A stretch of 64,000 bases of DNA from Ilex aquifolium (lineage: Eukaryota; Streptophyta; Magnoliopsida; Aquifoliales; Aquifoliaceae): the NCBI GenBank assembly GCA_951799425.1, contig OX637397.1:40094409-40158408 (forward strand). The letters are read 5' to 3'. Each line of letters starts with the position of its first letter. Within the stretch, counting starts at the first letter, position 1. This document shows, piece after piece, positions 37,301 to 48,559 of this stretch. The position numbers were made by a program, and so were the translations under genes. Below the pieces are notes generated by a model. It made no database searches. It was not told the DNA's origin and saw nothing but the letters and a program-made list of their open reading frames with translations.

Positions 37301-37629
37301 GAGAAAATAAAAGTTTTTCTTTGTAAGGTACTTTTAGAAGTAGTATAGATCGAAATATAGATATAGATAGATATATATTAGTATTATCTATATTATAAAT
37401 TGGATGTATTCTGAATATTTATTTTTTGAAGTATAGAAAGATATATAGATATAGATATTCATATAGATTATTTGTGTGGAAGGGAAAGTATATGAAGAGT
37501 TATTTGGATATTTAATTGGTATTGAGTAATTAAATACATAATGATATAGTTGTCTTTAATCATTTTTATAGGGGTATTATGGTCAAACAAAAGTTTTTCA
37601 CTTTTGTTGATATTTTATAGTAGTATAGA
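34388..37629 (-). mobile_element. Candidate non-autonomous Helitron
   Basis: On the minus strand the left end is A|TCTATACTACTATAAAATATC (at 37629), a typical plant Helitron 5' end. The right end has the hairpin CACGTGC-AAC-GCACGTG followed after 12 bases by ATTAG|T (34388), one change away from the CTAG|T consensus. There are no inverted ends and no target duplication, and the A/T insertion context fits. A second TCTATACTACTTC end at 37349 raises the chance of two overlapping elements. The 3.2 kb interior is AT-rich without a Rep/helicase gene. Confidence 0.5.
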
Positions 37630-38377
37630 TTGGTGATACTATGTCATCAATGGTAACATATTATCACCGTTGTATTTAATATTTACTCGAGAAAAAAAAT
37701 ATTCATTATAACGGTAATACCACGTGATAATTCTGACATGATATCATCAAACAAATAGTATCAAAATAAACAAATAAATGAACATCACAAAAAATAATAG
37801 TCAACCCTCCATATAAATAAATAATTGTCACATTTTCTCTGTGTAAGCAAAAAACTATCCAAGTGGGATTTATCTTGCTCACTTGATGTTTTATTATTAA
37901 TTGATGATTACTCACATAGTGTTACTGCTGCATTCAATATTTACTTGAGAGGGAGATTTTCGCTTTTTTTTTTTTAGTCATTTAGACATTTAGGATTGGA
38001 AGCAGTGAATAAAGTGCTATAGTTATGACTTGTAAACAACTCGGGTTAGCTTACTCGGGTCGAGTAATTTAAAATGCAGCTTCATACCTAATCATGGGTG
38101 GTAATAGACTTGTACTCCTTATCTTATGAAAACTTTGTCTTCTTGAGGTCAAGGGTTCAAGTTCCCCCTCCCTCTCCCCCTCCCCCTCCAAAAAAAAAAA
38201 AATCATGTGTGGTAATAGACTTGTATTTATATCCTACTAGTTTACGTATATGTATATTGCACGTGAACTATTTTTAGTTATAATGTTAAAAATTATTTTC
38301 AAAAATAGGAGAATAAATTGATAAAATCCTCCCACAATAATGCATGCTAGGCTTATCTCAAAATATGAAATAAGTTC
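37630..38377. other. AT-rich stretch with a second possible Helitron 3' end
   Basis: Minus-strand TTCACGTGCAATATACATATACG followed by CTAG|T ending at 38237 resembles a degenerate Helitron terminus, cut off upstream by the LTR at 38378. No gene is seen. Confidence 0.35.
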
Positions 38378-38899
38378 TGATGATGCACAAAATATGTTTA
38401 TTCACTACTTGTCAAGTATTTAATGCAGTAATAAATGAGGAGAACCAACACAAATAAAACACAATTTAAGTGGTTCGATCAAGGTGACCTAGTCCACTGT
38501 GAAGGGTTAAGATGACCTGAGTGTTTTATTGCTTCAATGAGTGTAGAGTGCTCAAGTGTGAGTGATAGGTGTGACATGCCCCCCTGTGTAGGTGGGGCTT
38601 ACAATTTATAGACACCTTTCTCGTATCAGCTAAGATAGTTTGGTGGAGGTGGCGTCCTTTTCATAATATGTGAGACAATTTCGTGGAGGTGGTGACGTGT
38701 GCGTCCCAAGGAGATCTCTCTACCTGTCAGTTATGGACTAAGTCTTTCACCATGAGGCGACATACTCGATTCTCTCTCAAGATGGCGTGGTTGCTCTAGC
38801 TTCCCCCTTCCTGCAGTGGGTCTGGCCTACATTCCTAAATTGAGCCTCTAAGTTGGGCCTTGACTGTGATTTTGGGTCTGGTCTAAGCCAAGCCCATCA
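38378..38899 (-). mobile_element. 3' LTR of a second Tat-type retrotransposon
   Basis: 522-bp LTR bounded by TGATGATGC and CCCATCA, that is inverted TGATG/CATCA ends. On the minus strand it is directly preceded by the purine tract GGGGGACAAA, as expected for a 3' LTR whose internal region lies at higher coordinates. A related copy is at 24601. Confidence 0.65.
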
Positions 38900-39065
38900 T
38901 TTGTCCCCCATGCCCTGAATCTAATGAAATTTGGGGGAGAGGGCATTAGTAAGAAATCTTGTCATTGTCCTTTTTTAGTAGGTAAACTCTAATGGAGGGA
39001 GAAATAGACACAGTGGGGCTGTAGAGGAGGAGTTGTGAGTGGCTCACGAGAGAGTTGCACCTCCT

Positions 39066-39580
39066 AAGGCTGAGTTTCTGGAGACCGAGGTTGTTTGTGT
39101 GAGAGTAGAGGCAAAGTTAGGCTGAGTTTCTGGAGACCGAGGTTGTTTGTGTGAGAGTAGAGGCAAAGTTAGGCTGAGATTCTGGCGACTCGCGAGAAAG
39201 CCGCTAAGCTGGAGACTAAGATTGCTTACATGATAACATAGACAGAGTTAGGCCAAGTTTCTGACGACTCGCGAGAGAGCCGCTAACCTAGAGACTGAGG
39301 CTGCTTACGTGAGAGCAGAGACAAAGTTAGACTGAGCTTTCTGGTGACTCGCAGGAAAGCCACTAAGCTGGAGACTGAGACTGCTTGTGTGAGAGCAGAG
39401 GCAAAGTTAGGCCAAGCTTCTGGTGACTCGCGTGAGAGCCACTAACTTGGAGACTGAGGCTGCTGGCGTGAGAGCAGAGATAGAGTTAGACCGAGTTTTT
39501 GGCGACTCGCGAGAGAGTCGTTAAGCTGGAAACTAAGGCTGCTTGCGTGAGAGCAAAGACAGAGTTTGACCAAGCTTTTG
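39066..39580. repeat. Minisatellite of about 79-bp units
   Basis: Two 52-bp units followed by about five units of about 79 bp, each built on CTGAGTTTCTGG, then CGACTCGCGAGAGAGCCGCTAA, then GAGACTGAGGCTGCTT and GTGAGAGCAGAG, with 10-20% scatter by eye. It lies between the LTR and the rest of the second Tat element, the place where Tat elements are known to carry tandem repeats in their 3' untranslated region. Confidence 0.85.
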
Positions 39581-39796
39581 GCATCTTTGGAGGCTATTTC
39601 CTGGATTGTAGGAAGTAGATAACAGTAAGGGTAGCTAGAGGGCACCGGCGAGATAGAGCCAGAGGAGCATGAGTATCAGGCGATGGCGCTATATGTGCTA
39701 GGAAGGGTGACCTTGGGTGCCAGGGGTGCTACTATATGAGCTGGTCATGCGATACAAGCGGCGTAGCTAGACGGCCAAGGAGACTGGCGCCAAGAA

Positions 39797-40041
39797 GACC
39801 ACGATGAAGAAACGTCCCATCCCAAGTCAGCAGAGCCAGTCCTAGTGCCACCACCCAATGGGTTGTCCCAATTCCTGTTGTCTTCGTTTCTGCCATTACT
39901 GGAGTTTGTAGAAAGGGGTTGAGAAAAGGTTGAAAGAAGCTTAAGAGTTTGTGGGTTTTTCAATGGGTTTGGCGAGATTTGGGATAGATTGCGTTTTCTG
40001 CTGGGGTTAATTTGTATTCACAAATAGGTGTTTGAATCTTG
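39797..40041 (-). pseudogene. Copy of the 5' part of the GCD1-like gene
   Basis: Matches 33840-34105 (5' flank and about the first 70 codons) in the same orientation, e.g. LKLLSTFSQPLSTNSSNGRN and NPLGGGTRTGSADLGWDVSSSW. The original start codon region (GAAGAAGCCGCATTTTTGCAT) has been deleted and the fragment stops at 39797, so no GCD1 protein can be made. Confidence 0.85.
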
Positions 40042-40049
40042 GGAATCAA

Positions 40050-40745
40050 GTCGGGCACGGGGCGCCACTGGCTGGGTGCTGCGGGCGTGGCACCATGGAC
40101 TGGGGGCCACCGCGAGCATTGGCGTCGTTGGCTCGACGTTGAGCACTACGGGCGTAAGCGCCGGGAACATTGGGCACCTGGAAGCTGGGTGCCACAGGCG
40201 TGGGCGCCTAGATGTTGGGCGCAGGCTGGGTGTTGGCGCTGTGCGCCTAGCTGGTGGTTTCTATTTTTTGTACTCCCCTCTACGTGAGGACTCAACTCGT
40301 CTGGCTTTCGTGACATCCTCAACGTTCATGTATTTTTGGGCTTTTGATAGTAATTCTAGCATATTTTTTGGTAGGCGCTTCAAAACTGAAAACATAAAGC
40401 TGGATGAGTGCAACCCTTCTGTAAAGGCTGCCATGACGAGTTTGTCATCTGGAAGACTTTCTCGTTAAAATGAGTAAGGTAACTCCTTAGACTTTTATCC
40501 CAGTCCTACTTGATGTTGAGCAAGTGGGTGGTAAACTTCTAGTATTGGCGTCCCCCAATAAAGTGTGAGATGAAGAACTTACTTAGTTCAGCGAAAGAGT
40601 CAATGGACACTAGGGTAAGTTTGGTGAACCATTAGGGATCAGATCTTTTGAGGGTGGTGGGGAAAACCCTACACATGATCTCGTTTGGTATATTGTACAG
40701 CTGCATTAGGGATTTGTAGGTGTCAAGGTGGTCTAATGGATCTTT
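40050..40745 (-). pseudogene. Tat-type gag fragment with GC-rich lead-in
   Basis: Minus-strand translation from about 40720 to 40400 shows FPTTLKRSDP, then WFTKLTLVSIDSFAELSKFF, then THLLNIKQDWDKSLRSYL, the gag capsid region of Ty3/gypsy elements, with stops. The adjacent 40050-40260 is unusually GC-rich with repeated GGGCGCC/GGCGCCC motifs and no convincing gene. Protease to integrase is missing between this and the minisatellite. Confidence 0.7.
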
Positions 40746-40749
40746 GGAG

Positions 40750-40934
40750 CCTCTTTTTTTTTTACTCAAATTAAGAGAGAATCAAATTTATACCCAAATC
40801 TTTAATAGTGAGATTACAACCTTCTTTAAAGATCTCATTGTTATATTTTACCCTCTTTTAAATTTGGGTTTATCCTTATTTACATTTAGATTTCTCTTCC
40901 TTTAAATTTAGGTTTCTCCATTGGAGAGGTCTAA
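40750..40934 (+). repeat. Copy of the GCD1 3'-flank segment
   Basis: 185 bp closely matching 32920-33105, including the shared GGTTTCTCCATT and GAGAGGTCTAAA. It ends at the exact base where the RDR1-B duplication starts. Confidence 0.85.
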
Positions 40935-43900
40935 ACAATATAAAAGCATTCTTGTATGTTAGTTTGCGTACGTGCATGTTAATGTGTTTCGAGTTCTTTC
41001 TTTGATGAAATTTTCTTAGAAACTCTTGAAAGTTGTGACTGATTGAAAATGGAACAGTTCTTTATATCCTACATTCATCTGTTTTAATACTTTGATGTCT
41101 TAAATAATCCACCACTGCTTTCGAATGGAACCAGCTGAGTGCATATTCGCGCGTTAGGCTCCTGTTTAGAACCTTGATGTCTTGAAAATCAACCTTCTAA
41201 AATCAATAAGACCCTTTTTTCATAAAGATCCTTTTTTTATACATTTTTTGGCAGAATTTGAGTTGTTAAACTTGTACCATATATATAGAATGAAACAGAA
41301 GAGTTAGTTGTTTCACTCTATCGTGGAAAGAATTGAAGCAAAAGGGGGTGGACAAGGATGTACTTCTGATATTTCTTAGGTATAGCACCTTCGATTTTGG
41401 TCCGAGTAGATCTCAGCTTAGTTGAGAATAATGTGTAGGTGTTAGATATCCCCTATTCCCTGTCAAGATTTCACTCCAGTAAAAGGGAAAAATTAATCTT
41501 GACATCTACAGCCGAGCTAAGCCTTCCAGTTTTGTTCTTTACTATGTTTAGTTTTGGTGTAATTTGCAGATAAACCAGCTGGTTTACGACAACATATTCT
41601 AGTAGTCAGGAAGCTTTTATGGAATACCCCTCCTAACAATAAAAACTTCTTACAAGCAGTTTCCACCACCATTAAATGAATAGACAAATTCCCTGTGTCT
41701 ACAACTACTACCACTAAACTAGCTACCTAAGATCCGAACTGAATTTTGAAAAAAAAAGGAAGCATTAGGCAGGATGGCCAGTTTTTATAGTACAATTTGA
41801 GTAAAATATCTTTGATATTCAATTGCTTAAATACTTCTTTGTATTAGTCTTTTTAGTGTCTTGTGCCATGGTGTCACTTTTAGATAAAATATCTTGGTTT
41901 CCTCTCCCAAAGACAGTAATTAACATTACTACTGCTCCCATCATCACCACTGCTGCTGCTATGAGACCATTTTGATTGCTTTCTCTTTATTCACTATGCA
42001 TTTTGTTATGTTACGGGTAACAAGCAGAACTGCATCTGAAATAAAGAATGAACATGATGTTACACTGGCTAGGAAATCTGGAGAAATCTTCTAGCTGACT
42101 TCAGAGCAATAGGTTGAGGTGAAGTAGCTGCAGCACAACTTCCTTATGAAAATTCAAATAAATGCTAAGGCACTTGTTCATAAAAATTTGGTTAATTTGG
42201 TTTCTCCGTTTTGGACAATGCATCAAATTTTCATATATTTGCTGCAGGAAGTCCAGGAGTATTTTGCAAACTATATAGTCAATGACAGTCTGGGTATCAT
42301 TGCAAATGCTCACACAGTCCTTGCTGATAGGGAACCTTCCGAGGCAATGATTGATCCTTGTTTAGAGCTTGCAAGGTTGTTTTCAATTGCAGTCGACTTC
42401 CCAAAAACTAGAGTTCCAGCTGAGATACCACCTCATCTACGTGTCAAAGAGTATCCAGATTTCATGGAAAAGCCTAACAAAACCACCTACAAATCAGAAC
42501 GTGTGATTGGAAAGCTTTTTCGAGAAATAAAAGACATTGCACCAGACACAAACTCTATTAAAACCTTCACAAGGGAAGTGGCGGAACGGTCATATGAGCC
42601 TGAGATGGAAGTAGATGGTTTCGAGGATTACATTGATGATGCTTTTGATTATAAAACCGAGTATGATTACAAGTTGGGTAACATGATGGATTACTATGGC
42701 ATAAAAACCGAGGCTGAAATACTGAGTGGTGGTATCATGAAAATATCTAAATCTTTCGACAGGAGAAGGGATGCAGAAGCAATTGGTTTGGCTGTAAAGT
42801 CTTTGAAGAAGGAAGCCAGGACCTGGTTCAAAAAGAAAGGAAGTGACTCAGATGCTAGAGCTGATGACGTTTATGCAAAAGCTTCGGCTTGGTATTATGT
42901 AACTTATCATCCTAGTTATTGGGGTCGCTATAATGAGGGAATGGATCGGGATCATTTCCTTAATTTTCCATGGATTGTTTATGACAAGTTGATCCAGATC
43001 AAGAAGGATAAATCAAGTCTCAAAAGGGCTCTCCATATGTCTTCGCTTGAACGGAAATTCAATTATGGATTGAGTATGAGTTGAGAACTTTAGCGTCAAG
43101 CCAGTTCAATATTTTCCTAATTTGAAGAATGTGAAGCTCTGTGATTTTATGGTTTTCCTTGACCACCTTAGCTTATGTATGTGTTTCTGTTCTATGTTTG
43201 CTTATTTGAGGGTGTATATTGTCCGAACTAATAGATGTAAATGAACAGTGTGTATGTACAAAAATAATAAATGATGTTTTCCTAATCATTTTTCTTTGAT
43301 TCTGTAGCTTTGTATTGGGTGTCAAGCCCTTATTTATCCTTATGCAGTTATATATATTCTTGTTAGCAGAGGCATAAAGAAGTTAACACATTACATGAGA
43401 AGTTTACTATGACACATATGTTACTCAAGGAACATAGAGGTTAGTGAGGGGTTTGCAATACATGTGCTCTAAAATCAGGTAAATTTTGGGTGCAGTCCCT
43501 TATAATTCTCATTGTCGGAAGTTTCATGTGTAGAATGAGTGAGACTTGGGAAATGTAAATATGGAGATAGGTAAGTTGGACAAAGGGACACTAATACCTC
43601 GACTGTCTCCTTCTTCCATGTCCGACATTAACACTATTGCCAAGAGAGAATTAAAGCTATGTTGTATCATATTCTCTTGAACCAACCAACTTTCAGGGGA
43701 ATACGACCAGCTAGATGGTGGTCTGAGTTAGAACTCAAACTTGATGTGGAAAGCCATCAAAGGACACCGTTACACCAAACAGTGCTTCTTTTCCTTTGTA
43801 TTTGATGCCCAAATACCTTTCACCCATTTAGTGGACTCCCCCTGCTTTGGGTGGAAAATTTGCATATTGATGAATCAGCCATGGCCTAGAACCAAGTCTG

Positions 43901-44979
43901 GGTGGTTCCTATAAGCATGCAATTTGCAAAAGGGCATAATAGAATAATAATTTCCCATGTATGCATTTGGGTCACTCTGATTCTCAATATTTTAATCATA
44001 TTATTGTAGTTCTTCAAATTTGGAATTGGTGTAACATTGATATAATAAAAAACGACATTTAAATTGAGTAATAGAAGTTATTTGATGATGCGGGTTAAAT
44101 TGATTTTAAGTAGAGGTTATTTGATAATTTAGAGTTATTTGTATACAGTAATTCATTCAAATTGAACCAAGTCTAACCTAATCTACTTGAGCTGAGCGAC
44201 ACCCTTGGATGAAGAAATTTTTTGAAAATAAATATAAAAATCTGATCAAAATATAATTTATTTTGTAGTCTTTGAAAATCTTAAATGAGTTTAAAAAAAT
44301 TAGTTTGAATCCAAATAATCAGGTAGATTTTATCATCTTAGGATTAAAAAAAAAAAAGATTTTAGGACAAAATCATTTATAGGGTTGATAAACGAGTCGA
44401 GTTTGAGCAATTTTTTCAACTCGTTTAAAAAACGAGCCTAAAAAGATTCAACTCGAGTTCGGCTCGTTTTAGGCTCGACTCATTTTCTAAACGAATCGAA
44501 TTTTAACAATTTTTTAAACTCGTTTAAAAAAACGAACTCGATAAACTTAGATCAAACTCACAAAATTTGGCTCGATTATTGGCGATCGCCGTTGATGCCA
44601 AACTTTATTTTCATGTAGCAACAGAGATTAATAATTAGTCTTGCGGGTGGTTCCCATCATTCCTGATACATAAAGCCAAGGAAACTTCCCTACTCCTTGC
44701 CTTTTTCATTTGTCGTAGAATGATAATGTGATCAATAATGAGTTATAATGGGCCCCATCACCCCTGGGATTTTTAACCAATCACAGATCATTCCTTGGAG
44801 ACCAAGTTCTTGATCTCCAACCACAAGACATTGGGGTTACATCCATTATTTTCTTCTTAGTCCTTTCATGTTGAGTTGATAATCATCTTCTTTTTTTTTT
44901 TTTTTGATACAAAATGCAAAAAAAGTGTTTCTAGTTCTACAAACCCAACTCAAAAACATATTCATGAGAATACTTTTTT
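40934..44979 (+). repeat. Segmental duplication unit, copy B
   Basis: Counterpart of 1977-5840: part of RDR1 intron 3, the last exon and about 1.9 kb of 3' flank. Compared with A it keeps about 110 bp at 43665-43775. Its right end is followed by AT-rich DNA instead of retrotransposon. Confidence 0.85.
42248..43084 (+). pseudogene. RDR1: RDR1 copy B: last exon only
   Basis: 837-nt exon (278 codons plus stop) preceded by an intact acceptor TTTGCTGCAG. It is fully open and ends like copy C (ERKFNYGLSMS versus ERQFDYGLSLS). It encodes the C-terminal helical region (VQEYFANYIVNDSLGIIANA to the end). Exons 1-3, including the RRM-like N-terminus, most of the polymerase core and DLDGD, are absent. 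Upstream only intron 3 sequence back to 40934 remains. It cannot encode a polymerase. The upstream in-frame ATG at 42146 would allow a 312-residue product if transcribed, but that start is in former intron sequence. Confidence 0.88.
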
Positions 44980-47900
44980 GAATATAGGGGCTGAATTATT
45001 TTACATGAAATTGGTCTTAACAATGAAGGTACGGTGCAATATGAATGGTTTTAAGAGAAATATTAGGTCGTTGAATGAATTTATTTGAGATCGTCGAATG
45101 AACTTATTGAAACTCGCCCTATTTATATATATTGTTATAGGGTATCCAAACTTATGCCGACTACTCCCTCAAGTTCAACGGCTGACCACTATGACTTCGT
45201 CAAATAATTTTTCTAATAAGTTCTCAAGATTCAAAGAGGAGACTTGAATTTATAATCTCTACCTAAAACTATATTATTTTAGATAAAAGTCAAATATATT
45301 TCAAGAGTGTGATGACTTTTGATTATAATAATGGAATATGTATTGCAAGCACACCTATAAACATTTTTATTTCTGAGGGAAATTATCAAAAGAATGATGC
45401 TATAAAACTTCCAACAATGGTTTTAGGTGTTCATCATTTTTCATTAGAGATAATAGAACTTTGTCCATTGAATGCTTTTGAAATTTTGTTTTGCTTACAT
45501 TGAAGTCCAAATTCCTTTTAAATTCAAATCAATGCGTCTCTTTTGTTTTGAATTAACGTATAATTTTTCAAATAAAATGACAAGTTTCTGCCATTTAATG
45601 AAATTTTGTATGAGTTTTGATCATATAATGGACAAAGTAAAAATTTTAAGGTCTTTAAGAAAGAAAATGTTCCACTATTGCACTGGAACCGAGGGGAGCT
45701 ACTGGACATGTTCATAGTCAATGTATAGAGAGAGTAGAAGAAAGTGATTGCTATCCAATCCCAATTCATTGCTTGGAGAGGTTGCTCTTGCATTATGATA
45801 AAAGAATTTGAAAACACCAAACTTTTTCCTTTGTCAGAATGTCCTGTCCACTGAGACGTTAAATCCCACCGAAACATTAAATCAAAGAGTGGTCTAAGAT
45901 GTCAAAAAATAAAATTTAAGTATTATATCGAATTTTATTATATTTATAAATATTTTTATTATTATTGTAATATCAAAAAAATTATAAAAAAATTATCATA
46001 ATAATGATAAAAATATTCACAACAATGGTAAAAATACTTATAAAAAAAATAATTACTTATAAAAATTATAATTTTGTTATACAAAAAAAGGTGATAAAAA
46101 TAATTATTCTACACTATACCACGTGTTGACTTGTAATTGGTGAGTCACCCACGTCTCATCATGAAATTGGATAAAAATTTAAAGTATGAACTAATCAATC
46201 TTGAGAATCGTGCAATTGAAATTCGATAGCACAATTATTATCAAAGTTAGACTTGACTATGGTACCGTTAAAAAAATTTTGATACCATACATTCAAAATT
46301 TATTACTTCAAATGATGTTTTTATAATTTTTATGGATCATTTTATAATAAAAAAATTTATAACTTTTGTTGTTAATTTATCACTTTTGTTAGTATTTTTA
46401 TCACTGTTATGGGTGTTTTTAACACATTTGTGATAACTATTTTTACAATTTTTATTTGGTACAAAAAAATAACTACTTTTGTGGGTGATTTACCATATTT
46501 GTGGATATTTTTACCACATTTATGGATAATCAACTCCATCAAAGTTCGTTTAGAGTTTATATTTTGAGTTTTTAAATAGTGATTATGTCATATTTTGATT
46601 GTTACTAATCTAGATTAAAACTCATTTTTTGAACTTTATTAATCCAAGGGAACGGATGCATTCTGTACTCTTCTTCCCATGAGTTCTTCAGATACGTTGT
46701 AATGTGAATGGTTTTGAGAGAAATGTTGGTGGCTATTGGATGAGTTTATTTGAGACCATCGGATGAGCTTATTGAAACCTGTCTTATTTTATATTATAGA
46801 TTATAAATTGATTTTTTTTTCTTTTTATTAATCAGAAATGGGTATCTTTGTGCAAAGGCACATTTTGCTCAATAATTGATCATTTTAACTAAACCAATGT
46901 AGGACAACAATGGCCACAAGCCATTTTGTCTTGCAAGATCTATTAATGAATCAAACTTTAACATAACTCAAGACTCAAATTTAAATTTAATTAGTCAATT
47001 ATGGATTAAAATTTTCCAACGGCATTGGAGAAAGGTAATGATTGTAATGAATTTAATAATACATGGAATAATTTATTTATTTTTTGAATACTTGCAAATC
47101 CTCTAATCAAGAATGGGTTTCAAAGGCAATGAAATTTCTTATTTGGAGTTCAGAAGAAAAAGATTAAAAATTATGAATATTACTCGAATCAAAGTCGTTT
47201 GTAATGGGGGAAAGAATGATTTCTCATCTCTTCTTTAGTTGATACAAATCCTTTTGGAGAAGAGAAAGAGATTAACAAATAAATGTACGAAGCAAAGCAT
47301 ATACTATAATGAAGGTAACCTTCATAACTTACATTAACCAAACCCTTATTAAATTAAACCGCTATTAATAAAATCAAAATCCTCTGTGAAATGGGTAAAG
47401 AATGATTCTACATCTCATTTAGGTTTGACATTATAGGAATCCTTTGGAGAACGGAAAGAGATTGAAGAACAAAGGCACAAAGCAAAGCAAAGAATGTAAA
47501 TACAAAGAACGCAATTTGAATTAGGATCCATAATAAATTGTGTTGTTTCGTGTTTACCTACTAAATCAAATATGTCTTGTCATACAAAAATTAATATAAT
47601 TAATATGCGATTCCTTCATTATGAGAATTTGACGATCAATTTTTTTAGGACTCAAATCCTTTATAACTAAATATATTTTAGTTAATATCATGTAAATTTT
47701 AAATCAAGCCATCGGCTTGTATTAAGAATTATCATGTTATATCGAGTTTCAAATATACTTAAGTCTGTACAAGTTATATTGTGTCAAAATCAACTTAGTT
47801 CATACGTAATTTATTATATGATTTTGATTGATTAATCTCGTTATTACTCGAATCCTTTAAACTAAACCTAAACCCAAAAACTCAATATTGATTTAGTAAA

Positions 47901-48300
47901 GAATTAGCAAACTTTATTAATATTTACCAATTATGATTACAAAGATTTATATAATATTATCCCAATCCTTTACATTAGGAATGATTAAAAAGAAGAAAGT
48001 AAAAAGTGTGAAAGAATTAAAACAGGAGAATCTTTTCATAAACTTGCCTTGGTCATGAAAACAATTGGCTCCAAGACAAAGAAGCTAAGAAAAGTTGTTG
48101 ACTTATACTTGACTATTTCTCTATCACCCAATCACATATCGAAACGTGGCAAACAACAAACACAACGAAAGGCTCATCTCATTGGATAAATAATCAAGTC
48201 CAACGTAAGCTACATACCTCAGCAGATACAAAATTTCGTTAGTCCAATGACAATACCATATACAAGGAATCATTTGTTCCACTTTCTTTTCGTTTTCCTT
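44980..48300. other. AT-rich stretch with repeated segments, no gene
   Basis: Two direct repeats of about 100 bp (45020-45125 and 46690-46795, sharing GAATGGTTTTAAGAGAAAT/GAATGGTTTTGAGAGAAAT and TTATTTGAGA) bracket 1.6 kb of very AT-rich DNA. A second pair (47205-47300 and 47388-47485) shares AAAGAATGAT and CTTTGGAGAA. No reading frame is convincing. Confidence 0.55.
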
Positions 48301-48328
48301 AAAGAAAGAGTGCTTGACTAGGGATTGA

Positions 48329-48354
48329 CGATCTCTCTCTCTCTCTCTCTCTCT
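48329..48354 (+). repeat. (TC)n microsatellite
   Basis: CT repeat, with another at about 48512-48532 followed by CA repeats. The second follows TTGG|GTGAGT, which would be a good splice donor, so these may mark a 5' leader exon upstream of RDR1-C. That is inference. Confidence 0.7.
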
Positions 48355-48559
48355 GCATATACATCCAAACAACACATGCCCCATATGTCCTCTGCTTGTA
48401 TATATTTACTTCCATTATCTGGGTTAGCTTTGTGGTCTCGTGTAGTAATACTAGCGCTGTTGAGTTAGAGCCTCGAGGTTTCTGCAATATCAAGAAAGTC
48501 TTTCTTGGGTGAGTCTCTCTCTCTCTCTCTCTCAAACACACACACAAACACACAGATGA

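Noticed and set aside
39068-39580. Tandem array considered as a CRISPR-like structure
   Set aside because: The units are contiguous, diverged and without unique spacers, in a plant retrotransposon; it is a minisatellite.
40028-40468. 146-codon Gly/Arg-rich frame on the + strand
   Set aside because: GC-rich sequence between the GCD1 fragment and an antisense gag remnant; the composition explains the open frame and the peptide has no family features.
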